Source of the DNA: Proteiniclasticum sediminis
GTDB taxonomy: Bacteria; Bacillota; Clostridia; Clostridiales; Clostridiaceae
Assembly (NCBI RefSeq): GCF_018128025.1
Contig: NZ_JAGSCS010000004.1
Location: 62,001-126,000 of the forward strand
Direction: 5' to 3'
Length of the DNA stretch: 64,000 nt
Shown here one piece after another: positions 43,787-53,218 of this stretch (within the stretch, counting starts at the first letter, position 1; each line of letters opens with the position of its first letter). Below the pieces are notes generated by a model, which ran no database searches, was not told the DNA's origin, and worked only from the letters and a program-made list of their open reading frames with translations. Both the position numbers and the translations under genes were made by a program.

Positions 43787-44388
43787 GGATTCTCCTCCTT
43801 CAATAGGTCGATGAAACTCTTGATGATCTGGGCGGTGAACCCCCAAATCACATAGTGTTGATACCGATAGAAATACTGCTTGTTGGTGGCTTTGCGGAAG
43901 GGATAATTCTTCCCCCCCTCAATAAGGTGATAGGGAAAATCCTCCCGCATCTGAGAGGCCAGGTCCACCTCATAGGTCAAGGGGACGTGGTGGGCAAAAA
44001 AGGACAGGGGCACCCAAATGAGGTGATCCACTTCGTCGGGGCTGGGATGAAACGTGGTGACCGCTGTCCGGGCCACGAAGGGATACATGGTCTGCCCGTA
44101 AGGGCTGATAAAATAATCCATGGGTCCGATGACCTCCATCTCCTCCTCCTTCAGGTTCAGTTCCTCCACGGTTTCCCGGATGGCTGCCTCCCGGGGCGTT
44201 TCCCCCGGATCCAGAGACCCGCCAGGTAAACTGATGTCCCCGGGCTGGCTGTTCAGGGTCAGGGCCCGCTTTTCCAGAATGAGCCCTTCCTCCCCGTCCT
44301 TCTCGACCACCAGGAGCATCACGGCATATTCATTTCGTTTTCCGATGATTCCGGGGGGTCTGTCCCGGAAAATGTCGATGCTTTTCAT
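43783..44388 (-). CDS. NUDIX hydrolase, CoA-pyrophosphatase-like
   Basis: 201 residues. The Nudix box GGSLDPGETPREAAIRETVEEL is complete. Just before it, LEKRALTLNSQPGDISLPGG fits the extra motif of the CoA-pyrophosphatase subgroup (LLTxRSxxLxxHxGQVxFPGG) with some changes. It would hydrolyse CoA or a similar nucleotide derivative. First gene of a two-gene operon with the butanol-type dehydrogenase (4-bp overlap). Confidence 0.82.
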   Translation of the reverse strand: MKSIDIFRDRPPGIIGKRNEYAVMLLVVEKDGEEGLILEKRALTLNSQPGDISLPGGSLDPGETPREAAIRETVEELNLKEEEMEVIGPMDYFISPYGQTMYPFVARTAVTTFHPSPDEVDHLIWVPLSFFAHHVPLTYEVDLASQMREDFPYHLIEGGKNYPFRKATNKQYFYRYQHYVIWGFTAQIIKSFIDLLKEENP

Positions 44389-44587
44389 CCCGAATCCCTG
44401 CCTTCAGTTCATATTCAGTTCAATTATAACAGATATTCCCTCGATTTTTAGATGAAAAGCCCTGGCCTTTTAGGTTATAATGTTAACAGAAATGAAAAAT
44501 ATATCCTGATCTGGTTGGCCTGCTTTTCCAAAAGTCGTGCCCCGAGGAAGGAAAACCCAATCGCCCCCGGGCTGTTAAGGAGGAAAA

Positions 44588-45898
44588 ATGGGAAAGACAT
44601 TCAAAAAGCTTTCGGTGCTCCTGCTCATCATGATATTCCTTTTTCCGAATATCGTGGTCAAGGCAGCGATGCCCCAAATTAATGGTGCTTCTGCCGTCAC
44701 GTTTGATCTGGAAACCGGCGAGCTCATTTTCACCAAGAACATCGACGACAAGAAATATCCGGCATCCATCACGAAGCTTTTAACGGCGCTGGTGTTTTCC
44801 GATGCCTATGCCAACAAGAAAACCGAATACCTGAAATATCCGGCGGAAGGGAAACTCATGGTCCCCTATGCCATCTACTACAACCTGAAGAATATCCCCG
44901 TGGGGGAAGAAATTTCCGCCGATGACATCATGCATGCGCTGCTTTTGGGCTCTGCCAATGATGCCGCCGTGGTCATCGCCCTCAATGTCTCCAAGACCAT
45001 GGACGAGTTCATGGCGCTCATGAATGCCAAAGCCAAGGAACTGGGCATGGTGAACTCCCACTTCGTCAATCCCACCGGGCTCCATGACCCGGATCACTAC
45101 ACCACCGCCTACGATCTCACCTTCCTGGTGAAGGCGGCCTATGCCGATCCCTGGATCCGGGAAGTTTCCAAGAAAACCGACTATGTCATGAAGAGCAAGA
45201 ACCAGACCCTGGGCAACATCATCAGCAAAAACGTCCTCACGGGACTGGAAGGAAATGTCCTGGGGAAAACCGGATTCACCGGCGAAGCCGGACGCTGCTT
45301 TGCTTCCGTTTTTGAACGGGATGGCCGGGCCATCGGCTCTGTCATTCTGGACTCGGAAAATGATGCCGGCAATGTTCGCGTCTTCAACGACACCCTGCTC
45401 CTGGTGGATGACTCTTACCTGGAAGAACGGGTGGTGAAGGTGGCCAAATCCGAAGAGATCGGCACCATCATCCTTCCCTACAAACCCTACCGCTTCTTCG
45501 GACCCACCAAGGAAATGGAAGTGCCCGTCATCGCCGGCAACACCATCTCTTACTACAGCAACGATGTGAATCTCTCGGAAACCAAGCTGGACATCGCCTA
45601 TGACTATCCCGATGTCCGTACCATCAAGGTGGGTACCGTGGTGGGCACCGCTCAGCTGAAAGAGCGAAATCTCACCAAGAGCGTTCAGCTCCTGTCCACC
45701 ATCGATGTGCCGGGGAAGATCCTTAAAACCCATCTCTTCAGCTACATCGTCCTCACCTTAGCCGCTTTCCTCATTCTTCTGGTCCTCGTCCTCACCTTCA
45801 TCGGCAAACGCCGCCGCAAGCTCGCCCGTAAGCGCAGGCTGGAAGCTGGACGCCGATCCCGAAAGTACGTGGATGACCACCACCGCAGAAAATACTGA
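44588..45898 (+). CDS. D-alanyl-D-alanine carboxypeptidase (PBP5/DacF family)
   Basis: 436 residues. A signal peptide (KKLSVLLLIMIFLFPNIVVKA) is followed by the three penicillin-binding motifs: Ser60-x-x-Lys63 (PASITKLL), Ser122-Ala-Asn124 and Lys227-Thr-Gly. It trims the terminal D-Ala from peptidoglycan stem peptides outside the cell. The C-terminus has a true membrane helix (about 385-410) and a very basic tail (GKRRRKLARKRRLEAGRRSRK), where many relatives have only an amphipathic helix. GGAGG precedes the ATG. Confidence 0.92.
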   Translation: MGKTFKKLSVLLLIMIFLFPNIVVKAAMPQINGASAVTFDLETGELIFTKNIDDKKYPASITKLLTALVFSDAYANKKTEYLKYPAEGKLMVPYAIYYNLKNIPVGEEISADDIMHALLLGSANDAAVVIALNVSKTMDEFMALMNAKAKELGMVNSHFVNPTGLHDPDHYTTAYDLTFLVKAAYADPWIREVSKKTDYVMKSKNQTLGNIISKNVLTGLEGNVLGKTGFTGEAGRCFASVFERDGRAIGSVILDSENDAGNVRVFNDTLLLVDDSYLEERVVKVAKSEEIGTIILPYKPYRFFGPTKEMEVPVIAGNTISYYSNDVNLSETKLDIAYDYPDVRTIKVGTVVGTAQLKERNLTKSVQLLSTIDVPGKILKTHLFSYIVLTLAAFLILLVLVLTFIGKRRRKLARKRRLEAGRRSRKYVDDHHRRKY

Positions 45899-45904
45899 TC
45901 ACTT

Positions 45905-45931
45905 AGGGGCTGAAGGAATTCAGCCCCTTTT
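45905..45931 (+). terminator. Terminator after the carboxypeptidase gene
   Basis: 10-bp stem AGGGGCTGAA/TTCAGCCCCT, GGAA loop, T run; 6 bp past the stop codon. Confidence 0.92.
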
Positions 45932-46003
45932 CAACCTTTTGTAACCCCCTGCCGGAAAATCTCTGGCATAATGGAGCGAATGAAGGAAAAAGGAGGTCTC
46001 GCC

Positions 46004-47830
46004 ATGTTTCATCCCCATCCGCCATCGTTGGAGGAATCGAGTTCCCCCCATCCCCTCTTGGAGGCCCATGGCCAAAAGCGGCGGAGAAAGAGCCGATTTA
46101 CCCGCCTGGCCCTTTTTCTTTATCTGGCCTTGGTCCTGCCCCTGGGATGCATGGCGCTGCCCCAGGCCCCTGGTACTCCGGTGGAAACCCCTGTAGAATC
46201 TCCGGGAGAAACCCCCGTGGAAACTCCCCAGGAACCCGAGGACCCCGTGACGCTTTTCCCCGTGGTGAAGGACCCCGCCTCCCCGAAATACCAGTTTCGG
46301 GCAGCCTGGCTCCCCTCGGTGCGAAACCTGGACTTTCCGGCAAAACCCGGCATGACGGCAGCAGAGCTGAAGGAGGCCTTCCGGAAGATCCTCGATGTCT
46401 ATGAGCTCTATCACCTCAATGCCGTGATTCTCCAGGTCCGCCCCTCCGGCGATGCCTTGTATCCTTCGGAACTGAATCCTCCGTCTGTGTACGTCACGGG
46501 AAATCCCGAGGGCACGCTGCCCTTTGATCTTCTGGAATTTGCCGTGACCGAAACCCACAAGCGGGGCATGGAGTTCCATGCCTGGTTCAACCCCTTCCGG
46601 GTGACGGTGGAAAAGAATAGCGCCTCCACGGAGGAAATTCTCCAGGGACTCAGTTCCCGAAACTACGCGCGGCTTCACCCGGAAACAGTGCTGCGCTTTG
46701 ACGATCGCCTCTTCCTGAATCCCGGACTCCCCGAAGTGCAGAAATTTGTCCAGGACAGCATCCTGGAAGTGGTGACCAAATACGACATCGACGCCGTCCA
46801 TCTGGACGATTATTTCTATCCCTACCGAAGCTCTCGCCAGAATGAAACTGGCCAGACGGTTCCCTACCTCTTTGGAGACGACGGCGAGGATGCCGAAACC
46901 TTCGCCGCATACGGGGAAGGGTTCACCGACATTCGGCAGTGGCGCCGGGAGAACACCTACCGCTTCATCAAGAACCTTTCTGCAGGCATCAAAGAGCAAA
47001 AGCCCTACGTAAAGCTGGGCATCAGCCCCTTCGGCATCTGGGGCCATGCAGAAGAAACCCAAGGCTTAGGCTCCAATACCCCGGTGACCAGCTCCGAAAC
47101 CTATGCCCACACCGTCTTCATCGATACCCGCCGCTGGGTAAAGGAAGAGCTCATTGACTACATCCTCCCTCAGATCTACTGGAACTTCGGGGAAACCGCT
47201 GCCCCCTATGACACTTTAGCCTCCTGGTGGGCCCAGGTGGTGGAAGGCACCCGGGTGAACCTCTACATTGGCCATGCCCTCTACAAGGTCTATGACAATG
47301 TGAAAAGCCCCCTCTGGAAAGGGGACGAGATCATGGTCCAGCAGCTGGACTACAATAAAAGCCTTCCCGCCATCAAGGGCAGTGCCTTCTTCAGCTTCCG
47401 CCACCTGACGCCCCAGCATGAGGAATTTAAAAAGAATGCCGCGGGAAAAGCGTCCCTGGTGAAAAATACCGAAGCCCTGAAAGATGCCTTCACCCTGCCC
47501 GCGCTGATTCCCGTTTCGGCGAAAGTCACCCCCACGGAAGTGCCCCCACCGGACCATGTCCGCTGGGAAAACGGCACCCTGAGCTTCCAAAACGGCTATA
47601 CGGAGTTTGACGAGCTGAAAAAGCCCAAGTACTTCCTCGTCTACCAGTTCCCCAAGGAGGATGTGGATCCGGAAAACCCCGCCTACATCTACCGAAAGCT
47701 GGCTGCCGATCCCCAGACCCTCACCTACACGGTGAATCAGCTGGATTCTGCAAAGTACCGCTATGGAGTTTCCGCCGTGAACCGCCTCCATGAGGAAAGC
47801 CCTGTGGCCCTTCTTCCCGAGGCCCCCTAA
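46004..47830 (+). CDS. Secreted glycoside hydrolase-like protein (GHL10/DUF187 family)
   Basis: 608 residues from ATG 46004, chosen for AGGAGG 7 bp upstream. An unusual 35-residue polar N-terminus precedes a signal/membrane segment (LALFLYLALVLPLGC). The cysteine may be a lipoprotein site, though Pro at -3 is poor. A Pro/Glu/Thr linker (about 45-70) follows, then a GHL10 TIM-barrel-type domain: FRAAWLPSVRNLDFP, NAVILQVRPSGDALYPS, GMEFHAWFNPFRV, AVHLDDYFYP and GISPFGIWG. The C-terminal part is fibronectin-like (about 505-608). Relatives such as YngK act on cell-wall or other glycans. Confidence 0.85.
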   Translation: MFHPHPPSLEESSSPHPLLEAHGQKRRRKSRFTRLALFLYLALVLPLGCMALPQAPGTPVETPVESPGETPVETPQEPEDPVTLFPVVKDPASPKYQFRAAWLPSVRNLDFPAKPGMTAAELKEAFRKILDVYELYHLNAVILQVRPSGDALYPSELNPPSVYVTGNPEGTLPFDLLEFAVTETHKRGMEFHAWFNPFRVTVEKNSASTEEILQGLSSRNYARLHPETVLRFDDRLFLNPGLPEVQKFVQDSILEVVTKYDIDAVHLDDYFYPYRSSRQNETGQTVPYLFGDDGEDAETFAAYGEGFTDIRQWRRENTYRFIKNLSAGIKEQKPYVKLGISPFGIWGHAEETQGLGSNTPVTSSETYAHTVFIDTRRWVKEELIDYILPQIYWNFGETAAPYDTLASWWAQVVEGTRVNLYIGHALYKVYDNVKSPLWKGDEIMVQQLDYNKSLPAIKGSAFFSFRHLTPQHEEFKKNAAGKASLVKNTEALKDAFTLPALIPVSAKVTPTEVPPPDHVRWENGTLSFQNGYTEFDELKKPKYFLVYQFPKEDVDPENPAYIYRKLAADPQTLTYTVNQLDSAKYRYGVSAVNRLHEESPVALLPEAP

Positions 47831-47857
47831 AGGAACAACGAAAGTAAAACTGGACAA

Positions 47858-47903
47858 CAAAACGGTCAGGCATCCCCTTTTCCTTGGGGATCCCTGACCG
47901 TTT
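47858..47903. terminator. Bidirectional terminator between convergent genes
   Basis: A 10-bp stem AACGGTCAGG/CCTGACCGTT plus 6 inner pairs (ATCCCC/GGGGAT), with A-rich and T-rich flanks. Confidence 0.88.
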
Positions 47904-47937
47904 CGTGTCGCTTTGCTGTTCTTTTTGGTGAAGGACG

Positions 47938-48588
47938 TTAAGCCAGAGTTCCTGCGCCCTCCACGATGGCCAGAAGTTCCCGCAGATCGTCCACCACATA
48001 GGTGGGCTTTGCCGCCAGGAGTTTCTCCATCTTGATCTTGGAATAGGAGACGGCCACCGATGCTGCCCCAGCCCGGTTCCCGCAGAGGATGTCATAGGCG
48101 GAATCCCCCACCATGAGGGTCTCCTTGGGTGAAATGCCGCCCATGAGCTCGCAGGCCTTCAGCAGCGGTGCTGGATTGGGCTTGTGCTCCGTGGTGAGCT
48201 CCGGGGTGACGATGACATCGAAGTAAGGAAGCAGATGAAGCCGCTCCAGACTTCGCCTAGCCATGCGTTCCCGCTTGGAGGTAACGATCCCGAGTTTAAT
48301 CCCCTTTTCCTTCAGGCTTTCCAGGGCTTCCTTCACCCCGTCAAACTCCCGGATCATGATGTCATGCTGCCCTTCATTGAAATCCCGGTAGTAGGAAAGA
48401 AACTCCTCGCTTTCCGCCCCGTACCGCTTCAGGCTGACCACCAAAGGTTCCCCAAAGAGGCCATAGATCTCCTCATCGGGCACGGGAAGACCCATCTTCT
48501 CGTGAAAAAGACGCCGGAAGGACTCGTAGATCAGGCCGTTGGTGTCGGCCACGGTTCCATCCAGATCAAAAAATACTGCTTTAATCAT
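47938..48588 (-). CDS. HAD-superfamily phosphatase (PGP/PpaX type)
   Basis: 216 residues. HAD motifs in order: AVFFDLDGTVADT with the nucleophile aspartate, GIVTSKRE, Lys in TEHKPNPAP and MVGDSAYDI. The helical cap after motif I fits the phosphoglycolate phosphatase / PpaX pyrophosphatase group. The second of two adjacent ATGs (48588) has better spacing to AAGGAG. Confidence 0.87.
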   Translation of the reverse strand: MIKAVFFDLDGTVADTNGLIYESFRRLFHEKMGLPVPDEEIYGLFGEPLVVSLKRYGAESEEFLSYYRDFNEGQHDIMIREFDGVKEALESLKEKGIKLGIVTSKRERMARRSLERLHLLPYFDVIVTPELTTEHKPNPAPLLKACELMGGISPKETLMVGDSAYDILCGNRAGAASVAVSYSKIKMEKLLAAKPTYVVDDLRELLAIVEGAGTLA

Positions 48589-48770
48589 CATTTCTCCTTT
48601 CTCCCCGGGCAAACCCGCAAAATCCTCCAAAGAGAATTTCGCCGCCAGGGCTTGAAACCTAAAAACATCTTCCGCTATTTCCGTCCAATGGTCAAGATTT
48701 ATTCAAATCTTTAAGGTTTCATGGTATCATTTTTTTAGAGAAAAATATACGTGATAAAGGAAGACATCGA

Positions 48771-49673
48771 ATGAACGCTTTACCTCTCCTCGACCTCGGT
48801 ATGATCATCCTCATTTTTGCCCTGATCTCCACGGGCCAGGGAACCTTGGCCAACGTGCTCATTGTGTCCTATTTGGGCCTCACCATCTATAAAAGCATCC
48901 CCATCATGGAGGCCAACCGCGGAAGCCGGGCCTTCAACGCCGGAGACAACGAAAAGGCGCTGATGCACTTTAAGAAAGCCTCGGAGCACCGCTTCACCAA
49001 GCCCTACATCCGGGCCAACTACGGCTATCTCCTCATGCGGGCGGGAAAACTGGAGGAGGCGGAAGCCATCCTCACGGAACTCACCCAGGTGAAGACCCGG
49101 GATGACCGGTTCAAGTATAAAAACCACATCAACCTGGCCATCCTTCAATGGAAAAAAGGCGACACCGGCGCTGCCATCGCCAAGATGGAGGAGATCCAGG
49201 ATGCCTACAAGAACTCCCTCATGTATGAGATTCTGGGCTACCTCTACCTCATCAACGGGGACAATGAAAAAGCCCTGGAGTTCAACCATGATGCCCACCA
49301 GTTCAACCCCGAGGACAATGTCATCTCCGCCAATCTGGCCCAGTCCTACTATGCCCTGGGGAAAAAGGAAAAAGCCATGGATCTCTATGAAGAGATCATT
49401 GAAACGGTGAACTTCCCCGAAGCCCACTACTACTTCGGAAAGCTGAAGTGGGAAGCCGGCGACTACATCACCGCCCGGGAGGCCTTTGAGAAGACCCTCA
49501 TCATGCCCAGCCCCTACCTGTCATCCCTGACGGAAGAGGACTACCAGGCCAACTATGAAGCCTTCAGGGCTGCCATGGAAGCCGAGAACGTGGACTGGAA
49601 TGCCCTGCTTCCAGAAGACGAGGAGGAAACTCCCCAGATCCTGAACAAGGCCAAAGAGTACAAAAATGACTGA
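48771..49673 (+). CDS. Membrane-anchored TPR-repeat protein
   Basis: 300 residues. One or two hydrophobic N-terminal segments (DLGMIILIFALIS; NVLIVSYLGLTIY) are followed by about five tetratricopeptide repeats (about 50-245, e.g. GSRAFNAGDNEKALMHFKKASEHR and NLAQSYYALGKKEKAMDLYEEII). The C-terminus is acidic. TPRs mediate protein-protein contacts; the partner is unknown. A TGGTATCAT extended -10-like element lies about 40 bp upstream, and AAAGGAAG serves as ribosome site. Confidence 0.85.
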   Translation: MNALPLLDLGMIILIFALISTGQGTLANVLIVSYLGLTIYKSIPIMEANRGSRAFNAGDNEKALMHFKKASEHRFTKPYIRANYGYLLMRAGKLEEAEAILTELTQVKTRDDRFKYKNHINLAILQWKKGDTGAAIAKMEEIQDAYKNSLMYEILGYLYLINGDNEKALEFNHDAHQFNPEDNVISANLAQSYYALGKKEKAMDLYEEIIETVNFPEAHYYFGKLKWEAGDYITAREAFEKTLIMPSPYLSSLTEEDYQANYEAFRAAMEAENVDWNALLPEDEEETPQILNKAKEYKND

Positions 49674-49703
49674 TTCTCATCGGTCATTCACGGTAAACGC
49701 AAG

Positions 49704-49753
49704 AGATCCTGGAACCGTACCCCCAGGGGGTACGGTTCCAGGATCTTGTTTTT
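49704..49753. terminator. Perfect 20-bp bidirectional terminator
   Basis: Arms 49704-49724 and 49726-49746 are exact inverted copies (AGATCCTGGAACCG... and its complement), followed by TGTTTTTTT on the plus strand. It lies between the TPR gene and the convergent binding-protein gene. Confidence 0.93.
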
Positions 49754-49759
49754 TTGTGC

Positions 49760-50563
49760 TTACTCGTCCACACCAAAGAGCTCTTCATTGATGTTGGAGG
49801 TGTAGTCGGCACCCAGCCACTGAATGGACAGAGCCTTCAGGGTTCCGTCGGCTCTCAGTTCATCCAGCGCGGTGTTGAGCTTGTCCCGAAGGTCAGCCTC
49901 ATCCTTGCGGATGGTGATGGCGATGGGTTCGTTGGTGAGCATGACATCGGTGAGCTGGAAGGACTGGGGGTCCTTATTCACATAGTCGATGGCCACGGCA
50001 TAGTCGGCGACGATGACATCCACATAACCGGCCTTCATGGCGGTGAAGGTCTGGATAACTTCGTCATAGCGGGCGATTTCAAACTCTACGGTTTCCAGAT
50101 ACTTGGTGGCGGCGATATCTGCTGTGGTTTCCAGCTGCACGCCCACCTTCATGCCCTTCAGATCTTCCGGCTTCGCCAGCGGGGTCTCCCCAGCGCGGGT
50201 GACGATGACCTGACCGTTGGTCATGTGGGGTTTGGTGAATATATAGGTTTCCAGCCGCTTCGGCGTGATGCTCGTGGCGGACATGATGACGTCATAGTTT
50301 TTGGCGTTGAGGCCATTGAAGATTCCTGACCAGGCGGTGGAGATGAATTCCACTTCCATGCCAAGTTTTTCCCCTAGGGCTTTCCCCAGGTCCACTTCAA
50401 AACCTACCATCTCGTTACTGTCGTTACGGAATTGGAAAGGGGGATAGGTATCATCGGTTCCAATCTTTAAAATATTGTCGTCCGTCTCTTTTTGTGCACA
50501 TCCGGCAAGAAAAGTCATTCCTGCGACTAATGCGGCAGTCAAAATGGTCAGCGTTTTTTTCAT
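49760..50563 (-). CDS. Amino-acid ABC transporter substrate-binding lipoprotein (copy 2)
   Basis: 267 residues from ATG 50563. Signal peptide with lipobox FLAGC, then a family-3 solute-binding domain: LKIGTDDTYPPFQFRND, IFNGLNAKNYDVIMSATSITPKRLE with the ligand-binding arginine, and GMKVGVQLETTADIAA. It is plainly a paralogue of the protein encoded at 52332 (shared TFTAMKAGYVD, YAVAI and WLGADYTS). It sits downstream of the permease and ATPase genes but behind a terminator, with its own extended -10 promoter, so it can be expressed separately and probably feeds the same permease. Confidence 0.9.
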   Translation of the reverse strand: MKKTLTILTAALVAGMTFLAGCAQKETDDNILKIGTDDTYPPFQFRNDSNEMVGFEVDLGKALGEKLGMEVEFISTAWSGIFNGLNAKNYDVIMSATSITPKRLETYIFTKPHMTNGQVIVTRAGETPLAKPEDLKGMKVGVQLETTADIAATKYLETVEFEIARYDEVIQTFTAMKAGYVDVIVADYAVAIDYVNKDPQSFQLTDVMLTNEPIAITIRKDEADLRDKLNTALDELRADGTLKALSIQWLGADYTSNINEELFGVDE

Positions 50564-50614
50564 TGGTGGTATCAGCTCCTTTTTCAAGTCCGGTTTTTCC
50601 CGGTTACCTGATTG

Positions 50615-50667
50615 ATTATAACACAGGATTTCAAAATGTATAGTATAATTATCGAAATTTATGCATA
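50615..50667 (-). promoter_or_regulatory. Promoter of binding-protein copy 2 with a TATGCATA site
   Basis: On the minus strand an extended -10 TGTTATAAT ends at 50615. It is preceded by TTGAAATCCTGTG, nearly the same as the promoter of copy 1. A palindromic TATGCATA lies at 50660-50667, about 40 bp upstream of the -10. Confidence 0.55.
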
Positions 50668-50787
50668 TTTTTTTCGGGGGTTTCTCAAATTTCAAGGTGT
50701 TAAAACGTAACCGGTTTCACCCCTAGACCGTTATGGGGCATCGCTTGTCCTTCCCTTTCCCAGGGACAATAAATCATAATGCTTTGT

Positions 50788-50827
50788 TGCATAAATCCCC
50801 AGGATTATGCACAATTTGATGCATAAT
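50788..50827. promoter_or_regulatory. Cluster of TGCATAA/TTATGCA half-sites
   Basis: TGCATAAA (50788-50795), ATTATGCA (50804-50811) and TGCATAAT (50820-50827). The last two form the inverted repeat GGATTATGCA...TGCATAATCC. Similar half-sites lie near both binding-protein promoters. The pattern resembles ArgR/AhrC-type boxes; the assignment is tentative. Confidence 0.45.
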
Positions 50828-50838
50828 CCCGGGGATGA

Positions 50839-50875
50839 AAAACCGGAAGGGCTGATCTGAGCCACCTCCGGTTTT
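50839..50875 (-). terminator. Terminator of the transporter operon
   Basis: 9-bp stem AAAACCGGA/TCCGGTTTT just past the ATPase stop, with T on the minus strand. Confidence 0.75.
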
Positions 50876-50879
50876 GGTT

Positions 50880-51635
50880 CTACTTTAAAATCTTGTTCAG
50901 GAAGGATTTGGTTCGTTCCGCCTGGGGCGCCGTGAAGATGACTTCCGGATCTCCCTCTTCCACGATCTGGCCCTCATCCATGAAGATGACCCGGGTGCCC
51001 ACTTCTCGGGCAAAGCCCATTTCATGGGTAACCACCACCATGGTCATGCCTTCATCGGCCAGCTTCTTCATGACTTCCAGGACTTCGCCCACCAGCTCCG
51101 GATCCAAGGCGGAGGTGGGTTCATCAAAGAGCATGATGCTGGGATTCATGGCCAGAGCTCGGGCAATGGCCACTCTCTGCTGCTGTCCGCCGGAAAGCTT
51201 CGTAGGATACTCATCCTTCTTGTCCTGGAGGCCAACCCGCTTTAAAAGGTCCAAAGCCCGGTCCTTGATCTCCTCGGGCTTTTCCCCCTTCACCAGCTGG
51301 GGAGCAATGGTGAGGTTCTCCAGCACCGTGAGGTGGGGGAAGAGGTTAAAGCGCTGAAACACCATGCCCAGATTGGTTCTGAGCTTAATGGCTTCCCGCT
51401 CGTGAAGGTTCAGCTGATCCTTGCCCTTCTTCACAAAGCTTACCAGGTTGTTGTCGATGTAGATTTTTCCGTCGGTGATGGTCTCCAGCTGATTCATGCA
51501 GCGGAGCATGGTGCTCTTGCCCGATCCCGAGGGACCGATGACACAGACCACTTCCCCTTCCTGGACTTCCAGGTTGATGCCCTTGAGGACTTCCAGATCT
51601 CCAAAGGATTTGTAGATATTCTCGAGTTTTATCAT
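50880..51635 (-). CDS. Polar amino-acid ABC transporter ATP-binding protein (GlnQ type)
   Basis: 251 residues. Walker [14 protein letters not shown], signature LSGGQQQR, Walker [15 protein letters not shown] and switch VVTHEMGFA. The start [22 protein letters not shown] is standard for GlnQ/HisP-like proteins. AGGAGG precedes the ATG. It powers the permease encoded 9 bp upstream. Confidence 0.95.
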   Translation of the reverse strand: MIKLENIYKSFGDLEVLKGINLEVQEGEVVCVIGPSGSGKSTMLRCMNQLETITDGKIYIDNNLVSFVKKGKDQLNLHEREAIKLRTNLGMVFQRFNLFPHLTVLENLTIAPQLVKGEKPEEIKDRALDLLKRVGLQDKKDEYPTKLSGGQQQRVAIARALAMNPSIMLFDEPTSALDPELVGEVLEVMKKLADEGMTMVVVTHEMGFAREVGTRVIFMDEGQIVEEGDPEVIFTAPQAERTKSFLNKILK

Positions 51636-51644
51636 GGCGTCCTC

Positions 51645-52304
51645 CTATTCGTACACTGAGTATTTCTTTTCGAGCCGGTCAAAGACCACCTGAATAAGCG
51701 AGGTCAGAATCAGGTAGATGACGGCGGCATAGATAAAGTAATGCCATTTCCCCGATGCATTATTCATGGAGGTGACGGTGCGCAGCAGGTCAAACATGGA
51801 GATGGACGCCACCAAAGAGGTATCCTTGATCAGCGTGATGAGCTCATTGCCCACGGGGGGAATGAGACGCCGGTAACTCTGGGGGATAATAATTTTGAAC
51901 ATGGCCTGGTAATAACTCATGCCCAGGGCCTTGGCCGCTTCCATCTGTCCCTTGTCGATGCTCTGGATGGCTCCGCGGATGATCTCCGACAGATAAGCCG
52001 CCGAGTTCAGCGTAAAGGCCAGGAACGGCGCCGTGAGGCCGGGAAGCCTCAGGGTGATGTTAAACACATCCTGGGTAAAGATGGGCAGAGCATAATAGAA
52101 CACGAACAGCTGCATCAGCATCGGCGTTCCGCGGAACACCCAGACATAGAACCAGGATACCCCGTGCAAAACGGGATTCCGGGAAATCTTGAACAGGGCA
52201 ATGACGATGCCCAGAAGGATTCCTCCGATAATGGAGACGGAGGCAATGGTCAAGGTGGTTTTTGTCCCTTCCAGTATGGCAAAAAGTTGTTCTTGTGTGA
52301 TCAC
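51645..52304 (-). CDS. Polar amino-acid ABC transporter permease
   Basis: 219 residues, GTG start at 52304 with GGAG upstream. Five membrane helices by eye; the coupling motif is SAAYLSEIIRGAIQSIDKGQMEAAKALGMSYYQAM (EAA loop), which docks the ATPase. The N-terminal ILEGTKTTLTIASVSII is typical of the HisM/GlnP family. Second gene of the binding-protein/permease/ATPase operon. Confidence 0.93.
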   Translation of the reverse strand: MITQEQLFAILEGTKTTLTIASVSIIGGILLGIVIALFKISRNPVLHGVSWFYVWVFRGTPMLMQLFVFYYALPIFTQDVFNITLRLPGLTAPFLAFTLNSAAYLSEIIRGAIQSIDKGQMEAAKALGMSYYQAMFKIIIPQSYRRLIPPVGNELITLIKDTSLVASISMFDLLRTVTSMNNASGKWHYFIYAAVIYLILTSLIQVVFDRLEKKYSVYE

Positions 52305-52331
52305 AGGCTTATCTCCCTCCTAACGTGCAGT

Positions 52332-53153
52332 TTATTCGACGACTTGAATTTCTTCGTTGATATCTGAGGTGTAGTCCGCGCCCAGCCATTTCTCGGACAG
52401 GGCTTTCAGGGTGCCTTCCTGACGAAGTTCATCCAGGGCGGCATTGATCTTGGTCTGAAGCTCCACATCATCCTTGCCCAGGGCAATGGCGATGGGTTCA
52501 TTGGTCAGCATGACCTCGGAGAACTGGTAAGCCTCGGGGTCCTTCTGGACATACTCGATGGCCACGGCGTAATCCACAGCGATGGCATCCACATACCCCG
52601 CCTTCATGGCGGTGAAGGTCTGAAGGATTTCATCGTACTTGGTCAGTTCAAACCCGATCTGGGTGGCGAATTTCTCCGCAGCGGTATCGGCGGTGGTGCC
52701 CAGCTGAACGCCCACCTTCATGCCGGCCAGTTCTTCGTGCTTGGTAATGTTGGGGGTACCTTTGCGGGTCAGGATCACCTGACCATTGGACAGGTAGGGC
52801 TTACTGAAGAGCATGGTCTCCAGACGGCCGGGGGTCATGCTTACGGCAGCCACCACCACATCGTAGTTTCCGGCATTGAGGCCGTTGAAGATGCCATCGA
52901 AGGCGGTGGAGACAAACTCCACATCCATATCGAGCTTCTCGCCGATGGCTTTGATGAGATCGATGTCGAAACCGACGGTCTCATTGGCGTCATTCTTATA
53001 TTCAAAGGGGGGATAGGTATCATCGGTTCCCACTTTCAGGACCGTTTTTCCCGTCTCTCCGGTTTCCGGCGTCCCTTTATCCACACATCCGCTGAAAATT
53101 CCCACAGACAGCAGCACAGAGAGGAGGATGGCCATTGATTTTATCTTTTTCAT
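52332..53153 (-). CDS. Amino-acid ABC transporter substrate-binding lipoprotein (copy 1)
   Basis: 273 residues from ATG 53153. Signal peptide with lipobox IFSGC, then a family-3 solute-binding domain with LKVGTDDTYPPFEYKND, IFNGLNAGNYDVVVAAVSMTPGRLE and GMKVGVQLGTTAD. First gene of the operon with the permease and ATPase. It is paralogous to the gene at 49760; the two differ around the binding cleft, so they may present different amino acids to one permease. A polar or basic amino acid or cystine are candidates; the ligand is not determined. Confidence 0.92.
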   Translation of the reverse strand: MKKIKSMAILLSVLLSVGIFSGCVDKGTPETGETGKTVLKVGTDDTYPPFEYKNDANETVGFDIDLIKAIGEKLDMDVEFVSTAFDGIFNGLNAGNYDVVVAAVSMTPGRLETMLFSKPYLSNGQVILTRKGTPNITKHEELAGMKVGVQLGTTADTAAEKFATQIGFELTKYDEILQTFTAMKAGYVDAIAVDYAVAIEYVQKDPEAYQFSEVMLTNEPIAIALGKDDVELQTKINAALDELRQEGTLKALSEKWLGADYTSDINEEIQVVE

Positions 53154-53218
53154 TTCATTTTCCTTTCGCGTTGAAGTTCCTTGGCGGCCAAGCCGCCGGC
53201 CATTTACAGGCACGATAG

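Noticed and set aside
45920-47062. Minus-strand open frame of 380 codons opposite the glycosidase gene
   Set aside because: Arg/Gly/His-rich shadow with no motif; the plus strand encodes a clear GHL10 protein.
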